A stretch of DNA of 64,000 bases, taken from contig FTLJ01000078.1 of NCBI GenBank assembly GCA_900155495.1, forward strand, positions 1 to 64,000, read 5' to 3'. Shown here piece by piece: positions 1 through 11,332 of the stretch; positions within the stretch are counted from its first letter, which is position 1, and each line of letters begins with the position of its first letter. The stretch is from Porogramme epimiltina (Eukaryota > Basidiomycota > Agaricomycetes > Polyporales > Polyporaceae). A model generated the notes under the pieces. That model saw nothing but the letters and a program-made list of their open reading frames with translations. It did no database searches and was not told the origin of the DNA. A program made the position numbers and the translations under genes.

Positions 1-329
1 CCCGATGCCTGTGCCCCCCCTCCCCCCCTGCTGCTCGCTCCGCTCCCGGGACCGTCCTCGCCCGCTGAAATTTGCGTGTGTCCCGCGGCGCGTGAGAGCT
101 CCCCCCTCTGCCTTCCACAGCCTCGCGCTCCCCCGCTCAGGCCGGCGTGAACGAGAAAAGACGTAAGAATGCATTGCGCGGTCGTCACGGGATGAGAGTA
201 CAACACGGTGTAAAACAGAGAGAATGCGGGGGACAGTGCTAGGGGAAGACAAGGCGGGCAGGCGGACAACACAAGTACAGTGGGACACATTGGCGCATCG
301 GCGGACTTCTGCACTCGTACAACCCCCCT
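1..329. other. Region downstream of EF2
   Basis: GC-rich sequence at the window edge, expected to hold the EF2 3' untranslated region (EF2 is on the minus strand and stops at 330-332). I see no coding exon that splices convincingly and no clear poly(A) signal. Confidence 0.5.
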
Positions 330-3300
330 CTAGAGCTTGTCGTAGTAGGTGTCCAAGGGAGGGATATCCGGCTAGATCGACCCAGTCAGCCACAAGCCAA
401 TCGCCGCACGGCGCTAGCGGGACACGAACCTTGAGACCCTTGCGGGTACGGATGCTCTTGACGAGGTCCTCGAGCTTGCTGCCCTTCTCGAGCGCGGCTA
501 TAATCGTCGGCCAGTCAGGGGCTGCTTCCCAGTGACAGCGAAAACGTCAGAACACTCACAGCCGTTCATCAACTCCCAGTGGTCCATGACGGACTGGGGG
601 AACGCCTGGCCACCGGTCGCGGCACGGAGCTCGCCGTTGAAGCCGAACGACTCCATGACGGGCAGGTACGCCTTGACGGTGAACATGGGCGTGCCGACGC
701 GCTGCTCCTCGCTGAACACCTGGCCACGGCGCTTGTTGAGCACCGAGTAGATACCACCGATCGCGTTCTCGGGGCACTGGATCTCGACTGCAGGCACGTC
801 AATTAAATGAATGCCTTCCATAACCAGTCAGAACGCACCGAGGTAGATCGGCTCCTGGAGACTTGGCTCCGCGAGCAGGCACGCCGCGTAGCAGACACGA
901 CGGCACGTCGGGATGATCTGTCCTCCACCACGGTGGATCGCATCGGTGTGGAGCTGGCGTAATGAAAAGAAGCAGATCAGATACGATCCTCCCCAAAGCC
1001 AATTACCCGCGAACGCACCGTGACATCGAGCACGTTCACACGGACGCCACGCATGTTCTCCTCGCAGAGAACACCCTCCTTCGTCGCCCACTGGAAGGCG
1101 GCAACGCAAGAATCCTTGATTTCGTTCAGGTACTGCACACCCTTGGTGATATCCACAAGGACGTTCGGGCCGGTCGTGTCGGGGCCGAAGCACCAAATCT
1201 TACGCGCGTCGGTGACGTCCCAGCCGAACTCGTCGGCGAGGATGCGCGCCCGGACCTTGTAATCGTCGCGGGGGTTGATCTTGCCGGCCTCGATGGCCTG
1301 CGTGAGGGTCTCGTCGATGGGCATCGCCTTGGCGTAGAGACGGTTGTGCTTGTTCTGCGACTTGGAGAGCGCGACAATCGAGGACTCGGCCTTGACGGTC
1401 TCACGGAAGCCGACGACGGGGTCGGAGATCTTGAGGGGGACACCCGCGTGGTCATCCTGGAGATCCTGTAGACGAAGTCAGCACAACACGGTTCGTAGGC
1501 GGTCAAGGCGTGCACATACCTTCAAGCAAATCTCCAAGTGGAGCTCACCAGCACCAGCGACAATGTGCTCACCAGTCTCGGCAATCCACGCCTGCACGCA
1601 CGGGTCCGACTTCGAGAGACGCTTGAGACCCTCGACGAGCTTGGGGAGATCACCAGCGTTCTTGACCTCGACGGCGACCTGGACGACAGGGGACACGGAG
1701 AACTTCATGACCTTCATGTTGTGCGCCGTCTCCGAGGTGGTGAGGGTACCGCTCTTGAGCAGGAACTGGTCGATACCGACGAGACCGATAATGTTACCGG
1801 CCGGGCAGTCCTCAATGGGCTCGACGTAACGACCCATCATGAGCACGGTACGCTGGACAGACTTGACGAAGAGGTCATCCTTCTTGCCCGGGACGTAGTT
1901 GGGGCCCTGGATGCGGATCTTGGGGCCGGCGCGGATGGTACCCGAGAAGATACGACCGAACGCGTAGAAGCGACCCTTGTCGGACGTCGGCACCATCTTC
2001 GAGATGTAGGCAACGAGGGGACCGTTGGGGTCGCAGTCGCGGATACCGATGGCGGACTCGTCGTCCAGGGGACCCTCGTAGAGGGTCTCGACACGGTAGC
2101 GCTGGGCGGTGGCGGGAGAGGGGAGGTTAATGACAATCATCTCCAGGAGAGAGTCGCCAGCGGGGAGGAACTTCCTCATGACGACCTTGAGGAGCGCCTT
2201 GCCCTCCAGGTCGCGCTCGTCCTGAGCGAGCTTGACGTCGAGCTTGTCGCAGATCTTGATGACGTCGTCCTTCTTGAAGTTCATGACGGCGTCGAAGATA
2301 CGGAAGATGGGGTCGAGGACGAACATGTTGAAGGCACGCTCGAGGGGCTTGCCGTCAGCATCGGAGCTCTTCGTCGTCCACTTCTTGGTCGCAGGGTTGA
2401 AGAAGTTGTCACCCCAGAGCTTGACCATCATCTTGTCCTTATCGACACCGAACTTCTTGGAGTAACGGGCAGCGAACTGACGGAGAGTGAAACCCCAGCC
2501 GTGGAGACCGGAACCGAAGGCGACGGTACCCTTCTCGGGGTAGACCTGGACATCACCAAGAGCCTCGTCGTTGTACGTCGAGATGATGACGTTTACGCTC
2601 TCAATGGTACGGGAGAAGGACTGGAAGAGGTCCTCCTTTGAGACCTGGAGCTCAAGGAGAGCACGGTCGACCTTGTTGATGACGACAACGGGCTTGATAC
2701 GCTCACCGAGCGCTTGACGGAGCACAGTCTCGGTCTGGACGCAAACACCCTCAACGCAGTCGACGACGACGAGAGCACCGTCAGTGACACGGAGAGCGGC
2801 CGTGACTTCCGAGGAGAAGTCAACGTGGCCCGGGGAATCGATCAGGTTGATCAAGAACTCGGTACCTAGTAGTAAGCAACTTTTATCAGATCCATGAGGC
2901 AGAGAAAACATGGCTCAGAACGCACCGTCCGTCTTCTGCTTAATCGCGCCGACGTCCTCCTTGTCGACCTCGAAGTACATCGAGATAGCGGTGGACTTGA
3001 TAGTGATACCACGCTCCTTTTCGTCTTCACGGGTGTCCGTGAAACGCATGTCACCAGCCTTTGCGCTAGCAATGATACCGGCCTTGGAGACAAGGGAGTC
3101 GGTGAGGGTGGACTTTCCGTGGTCGACTGGAACATCGCGAGGAGATAGGGGTAAGGGGGAGCCGAATACCCGAAGTATGAGTGGACTTACCATGAGCAAT
3201 GACACTCATGTTACGGATGTTGGTCGGCCTGTCCATGAGGCCACGGATCTGGTCTGTATAATGCCCGCCATTAGCACGTAGCAAGGGCGGGCAACAATCG

Positions 3301-3407
3301 AGAGCGTCGATGACGCACCGACGGTGAAGTTACTGCATGCCGCGAAAAAAGGGACGATGAGTACGGAAGGCCGAGATCTAAGCGAGGCGGCTAGGTACTC
3401 ACACCAT
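330..3407 (-). CDS. EFT1: Translation elongation factor 2 (eEF2)
   Basis: This GTPase drives ribosomal translocation in the cytosol. Ten exons can be placed on the minus strand: 3407-3403, 3332-3319, 3253-3191, 3126-2926, 2865-1520, 1465-1019, 953-839, 787-560, 497-430 and 371-330. They sum to 2529 nt, or 842 residues, the canonical eEF2 length. The start reads [20 protein letters not shown]. The G1 motif HVDHGKST follows, split by intron 3, and the G3 motif DSPGHVDF is near the start of exon 5. The diphthamide motif [12 protein letters not shown] lies at about 907-943, and counting codons puts its histidine at residue 699, as in yeast. The protein ends YYDKL. The first two coding exons are only 5 and 14 nt. 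The upstream gene is divergent. Identification is essentially certain. Confidence 0.97.
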
Positions 3408-4075
3408 GGCGCCTAGTTTTTACAGAGAGAAGGAAGAAAAGGTTGTTGGGGGGCGACACCGAGACGGATGTCGCGACAAAAAGGAGGAGGGTTGAGTCGA
3501 GCAGACACGCCGGGGCCGCAGACTCTTGAGAGGAGGTGCAAACTTTCTCTCGTCTGTGGACCCGAGCTTATCGATCGCTTCAGGGCAGGTCTTTTGCACG
3601 TGCCCACGGTCCGGGCCAACCAGAAAGCGCGCAACGCATCTCGCTCAGCCTTGCCCCATGCAGGCTGGGCTGCTCGAGAGCGTCGCTCGATTTCTCGCCG
3701 CCTCTGTGCCCTCTCCGTGCTGTTTGGACCTCAGACATGACTCCGAGTATGCTCCGTCCTGTGTACGATCATGTACAACAGCATTGTGCCTGTCATATAC
3801 AGTCAATGCAGTCATTATGGCCAGCCCTCAAGTCACTATCAATAGGTACAGAGAACAACATGAGTCAACAGCACCCACTTGTACCTCCGAAACACTTGAC
3901 TTGAACATTGCGGGAGCAGGCCTGGCGAGCTAGATCACCGCCCTTGCGGCAACCGATAGACATATGCATCGCGTTCCCAACACCAGCTGACTCGGTGCAT
4001 TTGACTCGTCCATGAACGAACTCAATCAGTACCCGAGCTCTCTGTGCCGGGCAGACGACTCGGACACCCTCGATC
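3408..4075. promoter_or_regulatory. Divergent intergenic region, EF2 / GNAT 1
   Basis: 668 bp separate the EF2 start (minus) from the first GNAT start (plus), so it must carry both promoters. Pyrimidine-rich patches lie near the EF2 side. No TATA box or operator can be assigned with confidence. Confidence 0.5.
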
Positions 4076-4875
4076 ATGTCTAAGCCACACCTCTTCCCAC
4101 TGCAGTTCAACCCACAGACTGGTGAACCGTTTCTTCGCCTCCCAAGCCCCCATGATAACATCATCCTCACGCCCCCTCGTATGTCCGATGTGGCTGCGAT
4201 CGTCTCTCACATGAATGATCCCGCGGTGTACACCTGGCTCGAGGGCCCGCCGTTCCCATACCTCCCGGAACACGCTGAGGAATGGCTGAGAAAAATCAAG
4301 AACGGAACCGACGCAGTAATGGAGGTCCTGCAGCGCGCAACCGAGGAGGATCCGGCCGCGCGCCCCATCCTCGTATCGGAGCCGCCGGTGCGCACCATCC
4401 GTGAGGTGCGGGAGGACGGTTCCGATCTCTTCTTGGGCGACGTTGCTCTCCTCCGCGAGAGGTGGCCGGACATGTCGGATGGGGACGAAAAGGATGCCCT
4501 CAAGCAACCTAACGCCGACAGAGAACTTGGAGACCCAGAGATTGTGTGGTGCATCGGTGGTGCGTTGCACTCTTCCCTCTGCGATCAACGTCCCTGTACG
4601 TGAGTGATAACAGGGTCGTTCCAGACTACCTGGCCGCCTCCCACCACGGCAAGGGCATCATGAGTGCCGCCATTGGAACCTTGATACGCGACTGGGCCGT
4701 CCCTCGAATGGGGGCGCGCCAGATCCGCGTCGAGACGTTTGTGGACAACATCGGCAGCAGACGTGTATTCGAGAAGAACGGATTTTTGTACGAGAAGACG
4801 GTGCCGATGAACAGGGTAATCAACTCGGGGCGGCTCATCGCTGGTATGGACATTCTCTGGTGGAGGGCCGAGTGA
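4076..4875 (+). CDS. GNAT-family N-acetyltransferase, tandem copy 1
   Basis: Probable acetyl-CoA-dependent N-acetyltransferase of the RimJ/RimL-like GNAT type; the substrate is unknown. The CDS is join(4076..4559,4625..4875), 244 residues, with a 65-nt intron (GTGCGT...CAG). The N-terminal half has the GNAT opening 'IILTPPRMSDVAAIVSHMND'. The acetyl-CoA loop is HHGKGIM in the stretch after the intron (IGDYLAASHHGKGIMSAA). It is followed by GARQIRVETFVDNIGSRRVF, the usual 'N..S..v.eK.GF' strand-helix. Copy 2 downstream has the same architecture and intron position, so the two arose by tandem duplication. The start is chosen because it aligns with the copy-2 N-terminus. Confidence 0.85.
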
Positions 4876-5291
4876 CGGCGGCATGACGAGACCCCTATGA
4901 CCTCTGGTGAGCAAGCAGATCAGGTGTTCTATGGTTCCTACTCACAGCGACCGGAGATAGGCAGGGACAAACTGGTCGGCTTGTGGGCAGTAAGCGTGCG
5001 CGGAGCACGCACCGGGACGGGTTCACACAAGGGAAGGCAGCCGAGAACCATATATGACTGGTGGCGGACTGCAGTTCCCTGCTCTGATATTCAACCGAGC
5101 AATCTTATTTCTCCCATCACGTTTGCCTCGTCCTGTCGCTCATGGCGACGTCTTCGTCGACTCTTCGATCTACCGAGCCCGGGAAATAATTCGATTAGTG
5201 AGATTCCATGGACCAGCTAAGGCCCGCTGATTGCGATCATGGAAATATAAACCACGCTAGTTTCTCTCTAGACCCTGGCACCTCCTCTAGC
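4876..5291. promoter_or_regulatory. Spacer between GNAT copies
   Basis: 416 bp between tandem genes. It holds the copy-1 3' end and the copy-2 promoter; a TATA-like 'catatatga' occurs near 5049. An in-frame upstream ATG at 5208 would extend copy 2 by 28 residues, but copy 1 has no equivalent extension. Confidence 0.4.
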
Positions 5292-6097
5292 ATGTCCTTT
5301 TCGCAGTTCTTCCCGTTGGAACGCCACCCGCGCACGAACGAGCCGTACATACCCCTTCCAGCCCCATGGGACCACGTTATCATGACGCCTCCACGACGGG
5401 AAGACGTCCCGTGCATAGTGGCCATCCTGAATGACGAGCCAATAAAGAAATGGCTTGATGGCCCGCCTTTCCCTTACCTCGACGAGCACGCTGAAGAATG
5501 GGTCGCGAAAACGAAGGACGCGTCGGATGCGGTTATGCGGGAACTGCGCACTGCAAACGAGGAGCACCCGAGGGGCCCGTTCGTGGCTGTAAGCGGGTGC
5601 CCGGTGGGATGCCTGCGGGCGGTGCGGGAAGATGGAACCGAGGTCTTCCTAGGGGCTATCGAGTTCACTCGCTGCGGATTCCCCGACCTCCTTGACCGCA
5701 AGGAACAGGAGCGGCTTGTGGCGAGGAACGGGAGCAGGAAACGGGGAGACCCAGAGATTGTGTGGTGCATAGGGTGTGAGTAGGGGCATTCACAACAGAC
5801 CTCAACCACGGATTAACTAAATTGGTTTTGACAGACTATCTGGCGGCGGCATTTCACAGGCGGGGGCTGATGAGTGGTGCCTTGCGGCGATTATTGGAGG
5901 TGTGGGTGATTCCAAGGATGGGGGCGAGGCATCTGCGGGTAGAGACGGTGATTGGGAACATGGGGAGTATCCGGGTGTTGGAGAAGCTGGGATTCAGGAT
6001 AACGGACTCTGTGCGGCGACCAAAGGTAACTAGTGCCGGGCAGTTGATCGAGGGATTTCATGTATTGCGATGGCAGATGGAAGGTGGTTCGGCGTAA
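5292..6097 (+). CDS. GNAT-family N-acetyltransferase, tandem copy 2
   Basis: Paralog of the gene at 4076-4875, with the same predicted acetyltransferase role. The CDS is join(5292..5775,5835..6097), 248 residues. The 59-nt intron (GTGAGT...CAG) interrupts the same Gly codon context as in copy 1: WCIG, then intron, then YLAAAFHRRGLMSGAL. The acetyl-CoA loop is HRRGLM, in which the first Gly of the usual Q/R-x-x-G-x-G/A motif is replaced by Arg, so activity or cofactor affinity may differ from copy 1. The C-terminal GARHLRVETVIGNMGSIRVL matches copy 1 closely. I preferred the ATG at 5292 over 5208 because MSFSQFFPLERHPRTNEPY aligns with the copy-1 start. Confidence 0.83.
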
Positions 6098-6569
6098 CAA
6101 CAGACCACACAGGGCACGTAATGACAGGGGGCGGCTGAGATGATGCAGGAGCGGGTTGTGGATATGCTACATGCAATGACTGTGTGTCTAGCTGGCTTGA
6201 GGTGTGGTTGGAGAGGGGGGCGGCAGACAACGGCAGAACTTAGAAGAATCGTAGACGAAGTTGTTGGCGGCGCATACAAGGCTTGCGCGGGCTGTGGCCG
6301 GGCGCGGCGCGTCGGGCAGATCGGCAGGGGCGTGCCGTGCCGGTCTCATCGGCTACGGGATGGACTGGGCCTGGCAGTGGACGGGCGCCTGTCCGGGGTA
6401 TTGCCATCGTCGCCACGGTGCTCCAGCGCCCTCAGCATTGGCTGCCTCTTGAGGCTAGACACCGCCCCCTCTGCCCGCCCGATAGTCTCTGCAGAGCCTC
6501 AACAGACGCCTCCCTCATCTTTTCTCTTCGCGCTCTCCTCTTTCGCTTTCGTCTTCTCTTCCCCCTCCG
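6098..6569. promoter_or_regulatory. Promoter region of the palI-like gene
   Basis: 472 bp upstream of the palI-like start. The last 60 bp are a strong CT-rich tract ending at the ATG, typical of efficient basidiomycete leaders. No coding sequence recognised. Confidence 0.5.
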
Positions 6570-8377
6570 ATGGGTCTTATCCGCCCAGCAACCCCGGGTT
6601 TCCTCGTCACCCTCATCGCGACGGGCCTCCTAGCCGTCGTCTCCTTCAATGTCCCCATCCTCAAGTCCGTCTTCTTCCTCAAGGCCTCAATCACTACAAG
6701 CGGCCAGGAAGAATCTATCACGTTCGGCACCCTAGGATACTGCTTGACTGTCAATAACAATCAGACGTGCTCTAAGCCCTCCGTAGGCTACCAACTCGGT
6801 ACGTTGCTTTCTGCCCTTCAACCTTTCGGTGAAGCTATAACTTCTCTATAGACGTTAACGCGTTGCTTGGGGACAACACCGTCATCCAAATCCCGGAGGT
6901 TGTCGTCAAATGGATCACCTATGCTCTCGTCCTTCATATCGTCGCCCTTGTCCTTGCTGGTATCTCCTCGGTGTTCGGTCTCCTCGCCCACGTTCGCGAG
7001 ATGTCCATGGCATACTGTAGCACATGTGTCTCAGGATTCGCCGCCGCCGTCGCCATGATCGCCTTCATCTTCGACCTCGTTCTCTTCTTCCTCACCAAGA
7101 AGCGCGTCAACGCTGTCGATGGTGGAAAGGCGGAATTTGGTACGGCTATTTGGCTCACCGTCGCCGCGTGGGTTCTCCTCTTCTTTGCGGGATGCTTCTA
7201 CGGTCTCGGCCGGTGTTGCGTCCGTAGGCGGCCCCGCGGCCTCGACCGGGAGATAGGTCGCTCTGCTCCCGACGACGGTTATTCCGAGCAGATGCGTCTG
7301 GAGGCGGTCAAGGCTGAGGCGGATAGGAAGGCTCGCCAAGCAGCGGGCAAGAACGAGATCGGTCTCCCCGCATTCCAGGAGTACGAGCGTCAACCTCTGA
7401 CATCAAAGAACGACGACCACTACATCGAGGACGGTGATTCAATCGTGCCATTCAACGCCCAGGCCAAACAGCAGCCGCAGTACGCCGGTGGCTACGCACA
7501 AGCTACCCCCGGAACGCGTGCTGTAGACGCATATTACAACAACGCTCCCGCTCCTGCCCGCCCTTCTCCCGCTCGTCAAGGTAGCCAACACACTCAAGCG
7601 CCTTCACTGTACACGGATCAGCAGTCTACCTACCAGTCCACCTATCAGTCATCCACCTACGGCGCGCCAGTTGCCGCGGCGGCCACGGCGGCTACAGCGG
7701 GCGCGGCTGCTGGTTACCTCTATTCCTACCCATACGGTCACCAACAGCAACCGAGCGGCGCATACGGCCACCCCACTCGCGGGACCTCATGTGAGTTTCA
7801 TCCGTTCACCGCCGTGAACCACCGTCTGACTGTATCCACACCAGACCATTCAGCAGTCTCACAACACGATGCTGGCTACGGCGCTCATGACTACAACACT
7901 GTATCTGATCCGTTCGCCGCCCAACCCGTCGCTCAGCCTTCCTTCAACGTCGACACGTACAACAACGCGGGTTACATGTACGCAGCGCAGACAGCATCCC
8001 CAGCTGCGGCCTCTGGCACGAACCCGTACCGTGCGCCGGAGCCCTCGTACACTCTGGGTGGCAATGGCTACGGTCAAAACGTCGTCCCCGCCCTCGACTC
8101 GTCGTACCCGCAATACGGCACGGGATCGCCCGCGCCGTCAGTGTCGGTGTACTCTTCGACGACGTCGACGATGGTGCCCCACCCGATACAGACATCTGTA
8201 TCGCCACCTCCAATGCCGCAGCCAACGAGCCCAAGAGGGCCCCGCGACCCCAGTTCCTCCATTCCCGCGACAATAGTGGAGTCGCCCGTACACGAGGAGC
8301 CCCATTACGCGGATAGCCCTCCGATGTACGACGCAGCTACGGCGCAGCCCCCCGGGCAGTGGGGTGCCAAGCACTGA
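6570..8377 (+). CDS. palI: palI/RIM9-family pH-response membrane protein
   Basis: SUR7/PalI-type four-pass plasma-membrane protein. In ascomycetes PalI/Rim9 helps place the alkaline-pH sensor of the Pal/Rim pathway. The CDS is join(6570..6798,6852..7790,7845..8377), 566 residues. TM1 is near residues 9-30 (PATPGFLVTLIATGLLAVVS). An ectodomain with Cys residues follows (GTLGYCLTVNNNQTC). Three further membrane spans lie at about 110-225, ending in a CCVRRRPRG basic anchor. The remaining ~330 residues form a low-complexity cytosolic tail rich in Tyr, Gln, Pro and Ala. The second intron (7791-7844) is 54 nt and has no stop in frame, so its retention would add 18 residues. The family call is firm; the role here is inferred from ascomycetes. 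Confidence 0.82.
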
Positions 8378-8838
8378 TCACCCTCGACCCTTGGGTTTCC
8401 TCTTCTGACGTACATACGTTTTCTTGTCCGCGCTGTCCTCGTTTTGGGATGAGCAGCATCCTCACGGACTCCTCACGACGCTTCCGACACGGACTTTGTT
8501 TCTACTATATGTCGTAATTATTTACTTCGCATCGTCTGGCATTCGTTCACGACCCTCCGTCCTCCTGCAGCTGGATGTACACTAGGATGCTCCCTCTGCA
8601 CAGCACGAAATGATATACGCAGCTGTACGCGCCATGTCTCTACACACGCAGCCCGCAGCGACAATCCCTCGCCCTTCGGAGAGGCCTCCGCACCCGTTCG
8701 GCGTTCGCCCCGCGTGCAGTGCGCAGCCAAGCACCCTCCATTTTCCTTCCCGACCCAAATTTGTGACGAGGCCAGGCCCTGCGTCATGCGCAGCAGCGCA
8801 GCGCAGGCGGTCGTTTGCCTAAAGCCTTTTAGAACGGA
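8378..8838. other. Convergent 3' region, palI / agmatinase
   Basis: 461 bp between two converging stop codons. It holds both 3' untranslated regions. No further gene seen. Confidence 0.5.
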
Positions 8839-10696
8839 CTACAGCTCCGACTTGGCGGGGGCCCAGAGGCTGTGGGGCGCAGGGGGCTCAGCGGACAAGA
8901 GCATGGACAGGAAGTCGTGGACGATGTCCGCGGCCGCGATGCCCGTAATCTCAGCTGCGCGGGCACACCACGGCGAGTCAGCACAGGCCGCGGCGACAAG
9001 CGGGCAGGGGGTGGGGACGCACCGTTATCGTACGCGGGCGCGACCTCCACGATGTCCGCGCCGCTGTGTGCGAGAAAGGGGCCCGGGGAGGGCGGTTAGC
9101 ACCGAGGGCTGTGGGGCGGGCGGGGGACTGGGCGCTGAAACGGCTCGGACGTACACAAAGTTCAGGCCGGCGAGCCCACGGATGATCCTCTTCACCTCGC
9201 GCGTGGTCCAGCCGCCCGCTTCGGGGGTGCCTGTCGCGGGCGCCAGGCCGGGGTCTGTAGCAGCAGGCAGCAGTGAGCGGGGACAGGGGTGGGTGGGGGC
9301 GCGTGCGCACCGGAGCCGCCCTGGCCGCCCGGGGCGCGCGCCTGGGGCGGTGCGGGAGCGCACGAGTGAATAGGGGGAGGGGGGGCGCGGCTCACCGATG
9401 ACATCGATGTCGAGGCTGGGTGCGGTGCGGGGTGCGGTGCGGAGCGCGGTTAGAACGGGCGGGGGAGCGCTGATGGCGGTGGGCGGCGCGCGCACCTCAA
9501 GTACACGGGAGAGTCGCCGACGCGTTCGCGAATGCGCTTGATGATCGCGGTGACGCCATAGTCGTCGATGTCGTCTGCGGAGATGAGCTGGAAGCCGACC
9601 GCTTCGTCGTTCTCAAGGTCCGCGATGCCCTGCATTCAGCGAAGGGGTGGCGGGGCGCGCGCGCGAGCGCGGGGGAGGGGGGGGGGCTGCCGGTGAGTGC
9701 GGGACAAGTAGCCGGGGACGCGATGAAGACGTACCGCGAGCTTGCAGCGGATGCCCGCGTGGATGCTGGTGTTCGTCATGAGGCCCTCCTCATTTGCGAG
9801 GTAGAAAAACGTGCCGTGGGTGACGCGCGACTGCTGGGAGCCGGGGCCGGGGTAGGCAGGCCATGTGTCGAGATGGGCGTCGAAGTGGATGACGGACACT
9901 GGGCCGTAGACCTTGTTGAGCGAGCGGAGGATGGGGAGAACGATGGTGTGGTCCCCGCCCATGCTGTCAGACCCAAGGTTCAATTATCAGACTAATACAT
10001 GCGGAAATTGAATACACTCGCCTGATTATACGGGGGTGCGCCTTGCCATCCTTAGAGAACTTCTCGGTGATAGAAGTCTCTCCCGGCACTTGCCCACTCG
10101 CAGGAGACCGGGCCAAGAGCGTCGAGTACGCGACCTCCATCTGGTCCACCGCGAGCGCATTGTCGAACGGGTTCACGGGGACCTGACCGCGCCAAACATG
10201 TGAATTCCACGACATACGTCCGGCGAAGGTGGACTGCACGCACGTCCCCGCAGTCCATGATCCTCGACCCGAGCTCGTATGGGTTGTTCTTCCATGCGAG
10301 CGTGTACCCGCGCGTCTCGCGCTGCCGCCTGCTTCCCGACCGGATGGCATAGGGCCCAAAGCGAGCACCTGGCCGGTACGTCACCGCGGTGTCAAACGGC
10401 ATTCCGAGTACCGCGATGTCGAATGCGGCGCTCTCATCCTCGAGACAGCGCGAGTATGGAAGGTGGGAGAAGGAGAGCGGTCCTGAGAACGGCTGGTCAA
10501 TCTGGGCCCCGTACTTCTCCAGCCAGGTCGGAGAGCCGCCCGTGGCGTCAGACGACGCGGGGGGCGCGAAGTCGTGCACGTCCAAAAGCGGGAGTTGCGC
10601 TCCGCCATGTTCATGTCCGCGATGAGAGCGGACGAAGGGCGAGAGTGCCAGGACGACGAGCGCCCATACGAGCGAAGAAGCAGTCTTCCCGGGCAT
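8839..10696 (-). CDS. Agmatinase-like ureohydrolase with signal peptide
   Basis: Arginase/agmatinase superfamily enzyme, expected to hydrolyse agmatine or a related guanidino compound to urea with a dinuclear Mn centre. The N-terminus ([20 protein letters not shown]) looks like a secretory signal, so export or an endomembrane location is likely. Metal motifs appear in order: GGDHT (exon starting 9963), HFDAHLDTW, then SLDIDVIDPG, the last split by an intron. The end is WAPAKSEL. Several introns are GC-rich. One intron, 10021-9964 (58 nt), needs a GC donor: GCGAGT...CAG gives '[12 protein letters not shown]', the family sequence, whereas the nearby GT alternatives shift the frame or insert residues. 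An upstream in-frame ATG at 10714 would add six residues ahead of the signal. Substrate is not provable from sequence. Confidence 0.88.
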
Positions 10697-11332
10697 CTGG
10701 AACGCGCAAAACATCAGTGCTCAGGCTCTGGCGCAGGACTAGTCGCTGCCCTTAGACTGGTCGGCGTAGACGACTTACATCGTTGACCGTCGCAGACTAG
10801 AAAGGTCGGAGTCGCGGGGTGCGCCGACCTATACTTATACGGTTTCACTTATCTACATTACGAGCGATCTTCGATAGGGAACACAAACAAGCGACAAGCC
10901 CAGGCGGATTCTTCGCCTCTGACGCACGTGAGACTGCTACCGTTGACTCGAGTGGGCGCTGCTTTAGGATCAACTTTTTTGACCTATAGCCGGTTTGGAC
11001 GCCAACCGCCGCGGCGACTGCACTTCTCAGTGGTCTCCGTGGCTGATCATAGACCAGTTTTGAAGATCCGGGGGCTTCGAGCTTCAAAGGTTGCTTTCGC
11101 GTCCATTCAACACCCTAATAAGCGTATTCAATATGATCTTCGACGTCCAATAAAGCTCGGAGTACATTCAGTCTCGACGGGTTCTTACAGCATACATCGA
11201 CGCAATCGTACAATCCGTGTGGTACAAACGCAGAAGGCTCAAAGAAGTCAACGTAACGACGGACGGCAAAATAAGCAATACCACAAGGAACCCAGATGCC
11301 ATAACCCTCAGCCTACAAGTGCGGCATGCGAC
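10697..11332. other. Spacer between agmatinase and beta-trefoil gene
   Basis: 636 bp holding the agmatinase promoter and the 3' end of the trefoil gene; both are on the minus strand. The stretch at about 11168-11310 has open minus-strand frames that resemble coding sequence, but the only obvious donor (GTAAGT at the trefoil stop) would need a 24-nt intron, which is too short. Confidence 0.4.

Noticed and set aside
1538..2641. 367-residue plus-strand ORF antisense to EF2
   Set aside because: Shadow of highly biased EF2 codons; it is Glu/Asp/Val/Leu-rich without motif and no splice signals.
5208..5291. N-terminal extension of GNAT copy 2 from the ATG at 5208
   Set aside because: The extension (MDQLRPADCDHGNINH...) has no match in copy 1, whose start aligns with 5292.
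11168..11332. Extra 3' exon of the trefoil gene
   Set aside because: The obvious donor and acceptor would leave a 24-nt intron, below the size of fungal introns.
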